Source: Bacteroidota bacterium
GTDB taxonomy: Bacteria > Bacteroidota > Bacteroidia > Bacteroidales > FEN-979
Assembly (NCBI GenBank): GCA_026391755.1
Contig: JAPLDN010000157.1
Location: 1 to 8,500, forward strand
DNA: 8,500 nt
Reading direction: 5' to 3'
Position numbers and translations under genes: made by a program. Positions 6,754 to 8,500 of this stretch are shown here, in pieces. The notes beneath the pieces were generated by a model, which saw only the letters and a list, made by a program, of their open reading frames with translations, had not been told where the DNA came from and searched no databases. How positions within the stretch are numbered: position 1 is the stretch's first letter; the number at the start of each line of letters is the position of its first letter.

Positions 6754-8500
6754 CTAGCTTCTGGGATCTTTTCTCAGTGGCATCTTTGCCATTTTTTCGA
6801 CTTCGAGGCTGGGAAATCCGAACTCCTCAACAATTTTACCCATCACAAGATATACCCCTTCACCCCGGAAGGGGTACTTTTCCACTGCCTTGGGGAAGTG
6901 AACCGTGTCGAAGAACTGTCCTTCGAAATCGATGAATGTACCGAAGTGCATCCATTCCTTCCGCACTGTCCGTACATATTTGATGGTGACCAGCAGGCCA
7001 AGCATGCGCACCTTTTTACCCAGCTTTCCCATCATCTCCCCGGCCATGATCTCTCCCCTGAACTGGGTCTCAAGCAGTTCAAAATACGAATTTGAAACAG
7101 GCCAGCCCAGGAGTTCTATCTCGTCATAGATTTCTTCCAGTGTGCTTTGTGCAAGGGCGGGCAATTCAAATTTCTTAGGCTGCGCCTGGAAGAGGGAGAG
7201 GCTTGTCGCAGGCATGGCCATATCATTGCGTTCCCCCGGCCGGCCCGAATAAGCCGAGGCATGGTCGGCAGCCAGTGACTGCTCCTTATTATGGTCGCGC
7301 CGGCCCAGCCCGGAAACCGGGAGCCGGGAACCGTGAGCCGGGAACCGGGAGCCGGTTTCCGGCTCACGGTTCCCGGTTTTCGGTTTCTGATTCACGAGTT
7401 GCGGTTCCCGGCTCCCGATCAGCATATGTGCCTCCCACAGGAGCAGGGCCTTAGGCTTGCCGGTGAAACTGAAAGCCCCGGCACGAATGAGGATGATGAG
7501 CTGTTCCAGGCTGGCCGGCACACGTTGTACAAAATCCTCAAGGTCGCGGTAATCACCGCCCGAGTGATCTGAGTCTGCAGTCGGCAGTCCGCAGTCTGCA
7601 AGATACTGATTGCCGGCTGCCTGTTGCCGGCTGCCGACTGCAGACTGCAGACTTGTCCTTCGTACCTCCTCTATGGCCTTCCCTACAGCCGTCTCAAGCC
7701 CGTTGATATGAATAAAGCCCACATACACATCGTCCCCACGGATACAGGTCTTATATTCCCCCCGGTTCACGCAGGGAGGATGGATCTTCGCCCCCCAGTT
7801 CTTCGCTTCATTGAAATACACCCAGGAATGATAAAATCCACCGAAGTTGTTGATCACCCCAACCATGAACTCAAGCGGGTAATGCGCTTTTAAAAACAGG
7901 CTCTGATAGCTTTCCACAGCATATGAAGCCGAATGCGCCTTGGAGAAGGAATAGCCTGCAAATGACTCGATCTGCCGCCACACCTCCTTCGTCACTGCTT
8001 CGGGATAGCCAGACTTCCGGCAATTTTCGAAAAACTTGTCGACTATTCTCTGCAATTCCTTTTTCGATCGGTATTTCCCGCTCATCGCCCTTCTCAGCAC
8101 ATCGGCATCAGCCAGGTCGAGCCCCGCGAAATGATTGCAGATCTTGAGCACATCCTCCTGGTACACCATCACCCCGTAAGTCTCCTTCAGCTGTTCCTCC
8201 ATCACGGGATGCAGGTAGCTGAACTTACCGGGATTATGGAACCTGAAGATATACTCCCTCATCATGCCCGAGCGCGCCACCCCCGGGCGGATGATGGAAC
8301 TCGCCGCCACAAGGCTGCGGTAGTTGTCGCAGTGCAGCTTCTTCAGGAGTCCGCGCATGGCCGGACTTTCCACGTAAAAACAGCCGATGGTCTTCCCTAT
8401 CCTCAGGAGCTTTTTCACTTCCTCATCCGCCTTAAATTCATTGATCTTATGAACATCAACACTCACCCCCTTGTTTTTGCGCACAATCCCCGCAGTCTCG
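6754..8500 (-). CDS. dnaE: DNA polymerase III alpha subunit, DnaE family (probably the short DnaE2-like form), C-terminal part
   Basis: The frame is open to the right edge (ETAGIV precedes the GTG at 8484), so this is the C-terminal half of a longer gene. Numbering from that GTG, the visible part includes IIRPGVARSGMM (64-75), YGVMVYQEDV (103-112), LRRAMSGKYRSKKE (130-143) and FAGYSFSKAHSASYAVESYQSL (175-196), all polymerase-core and fingers motifs. A helix-hairpin-helix region follows (SLEQLIILIRAGAFSFTGK, 325-343), then a possible beta-clamp motif SLSLF (428-432) and an OB-fold (about 478-570). The PHP domain and catalytic aspartates lie outside the window. The wording of these motifs is typical of the roughly 1000-residue Bacteroidota DnaE-like polymerase thought to serve mutagenic repair; the replicative copy cannot be excluded. 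Two translated palindromic insertions interrupt linkers (residues about 277-304 and 356-392). The stop is TAG at 6756-6754. Confidence 0.9.
   Translation of the reverse strand, partial: ETAGIVRKNKGVSVDVHKINEFKADEEVKKLLRIGKTIGCFYVESPAMRGLLKKLHCDNYRSLVAASSIIRPGVARSGMMREYIFRFHNPGKFSYLHPVMEEQLKETYGVMVYQEDVLKICNHFAGLDLADADVLRRAMSGKYRSKKELQRIVDKFFENCRKSGYPEAVTKEVWRQIESFAGYSFSKAHSASYAVESYQSLFLKAHYPLEFMVGVINNFGGFYHSWVYFNEAKNWGAKIHPPCVNRGEYKTCIRGDDVYVGFIHINGLETAVGKAIEEVRRTSLQSAVGSRQQAAGNQYLADCGLPTADSDHSGGDYRDLEDFVQRVPASLEQLIILIRAGAFSFTGKPKALLLWEAHMLIGSREPQLVNQKPKTGNREPETGSRFPAHGSRLPVSGLGRRDHNKEQSLAADHASAYSGRPGERNDMAMPATSLSLFQAQPKKFELPALAQSTLEEIYDEIELLGWPVSNSYFELLETQFRGEIMAGEMMGKLGKKVRMLGLLVTIKYVRTVRKEWMHFGTFIDFEGQFFDTVHFPKAVEKYPFRGEGVYLVMGKIVEEFGFPSLEVEKMAKMPLRKDPRS
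7310..7418. repeat. Palindromic heptanucleotide array A (CCGGGAA family) inside the polymerase gene
   Basis: On the plus strand the stretch divides cleanly into 7-bp units: CCGGAAA, CCGGGAG, CCGGGAA, CCGTGAG, CCGGGAA, CCGGGAG (7310-7351), a central CCGG (7352-7355), then nine inverted units from TTTCCGG at 7356 to CTCCCGA at 7418. Arms 7324-7344 and 7356-7376 are reverse complements at 20 of 21 positions with an 11-nt loop. In the polymerase the array encodes residues about 356-392, a degenerate seven-residue repeat (GSREPQL, VNQKPKT, GNREPET, GSRFPAH, GSRLPVS), because three 7-bp units equal seven codons. Confidence 0.9.
7571..7654. repeat. Palindromic heptanucleotide array B (CAGTCTG/CCGACTG family) inside the polymerase gene
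   Basis: Exactly twelve 7-bp units, 84 bp or 28 codons: GAGTCTG, CAGTCGG, CAGTCCG, CAGTCTG, CAAGATA, CTGATTG, CCGGCTG, CCTGTTG, CCGGCTG, CCGACTG, CAGACTG, CAGACTT. AGTCTGCAGTCGGCAG (7572-7587) is a perfect inverted repeat of 7631-7646. An inner hairpin is possible (GCAA 7598-7601 with TTGC 7610-7613). It encodes residues about 277-304 (SLQSAVGSRQQAAGNQ and onward). This lies between EEVRR and the DYRDLEDFVQRV segment, which I expect to be nearly contiguous in relatives. Unit sequence and composition differ from array A. Confidence 0.9.

Noticed and set aside
7203..7572. Plus-strand ORFs reading REPGTGSR-like repeats through array A
   Set aside because: Heptamer arrays are nearly stop-free in all frames, so such ORFs arise automatically. 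The minus-strand frame is the one continuous with DnaE.
7310..7654. CRISPR array
   Set aside because: There are no long identical direct repeats separated by unique spacers. The repeats are degenerate 7-bp units in inverted halves inside an open reading frame.

Overview
The window looks like chromosomal DNA of a member of the Bacteroidota. Three independent signs support this. Several genes are preceded by the phylum's promoter pattern (TTG, about 20 nt, then TAnnTTTG) and no gene has a clear Shine-Dalgarno. The largest protein ends in a type IX secretion sorting domain (IYPNPNTGRF). The polymerase at the right end resembles the short DnaE-type alpha subunit common in this phylum. I cannot name a genus from the sequence alone.

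Layout, left to right. Positions 1-433 hold a small AT-rich gene for an HTH regulator with a C-terminal coiled coil and a near-ideal promoter. Positions 429-604 hold two 24-bp tandem units that look like tRNA T-arms, then unassigned sequence, and a strong intrinsic terminator lies at 605-645. Positions 748-4173 encode a 1141-residue secreted protein: signal peptide, an ENKGQ-type N-terminal domain, seven SBBP propeller repeats, four Ig/PKD-like modules and the T9SS tail. A solitary adenylylsulfate kinase (cysC, 4228 or 4243 to 4836) follows, convergent with an SPFH/stomatin-like membrane protein (4851-5726, minus). That gene is divergent from an O-methyltransferase-like gene (5836-6690), and the two share a compact intergenic region with back-to-back promoters. 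The right end (6754-8500, minus) is the C-terminal part of a DnaE-family DNA polymerase that runs off the window.

The genes do not form one pathway: this is ordinary chromosome with independently promoted genes. The most striking feature is in the polymerase gene. It carries two separate palindromic arrays built of 7-bp units (7310-7418, CCGGGAA family; 7571-7654, CAGTCTG/CCGACTG family), both translated as extra residues in inter-domain linkers while the frame stays open. This resembles the in-gene palindromic elements of Rickettsia in principle, but with a heptanucleotide architecture and two sequence families in one gene. A second oddity is the methyltransferase, which appears to lack about 50 residues of its catalytic domain through a clean in-frame deletion.
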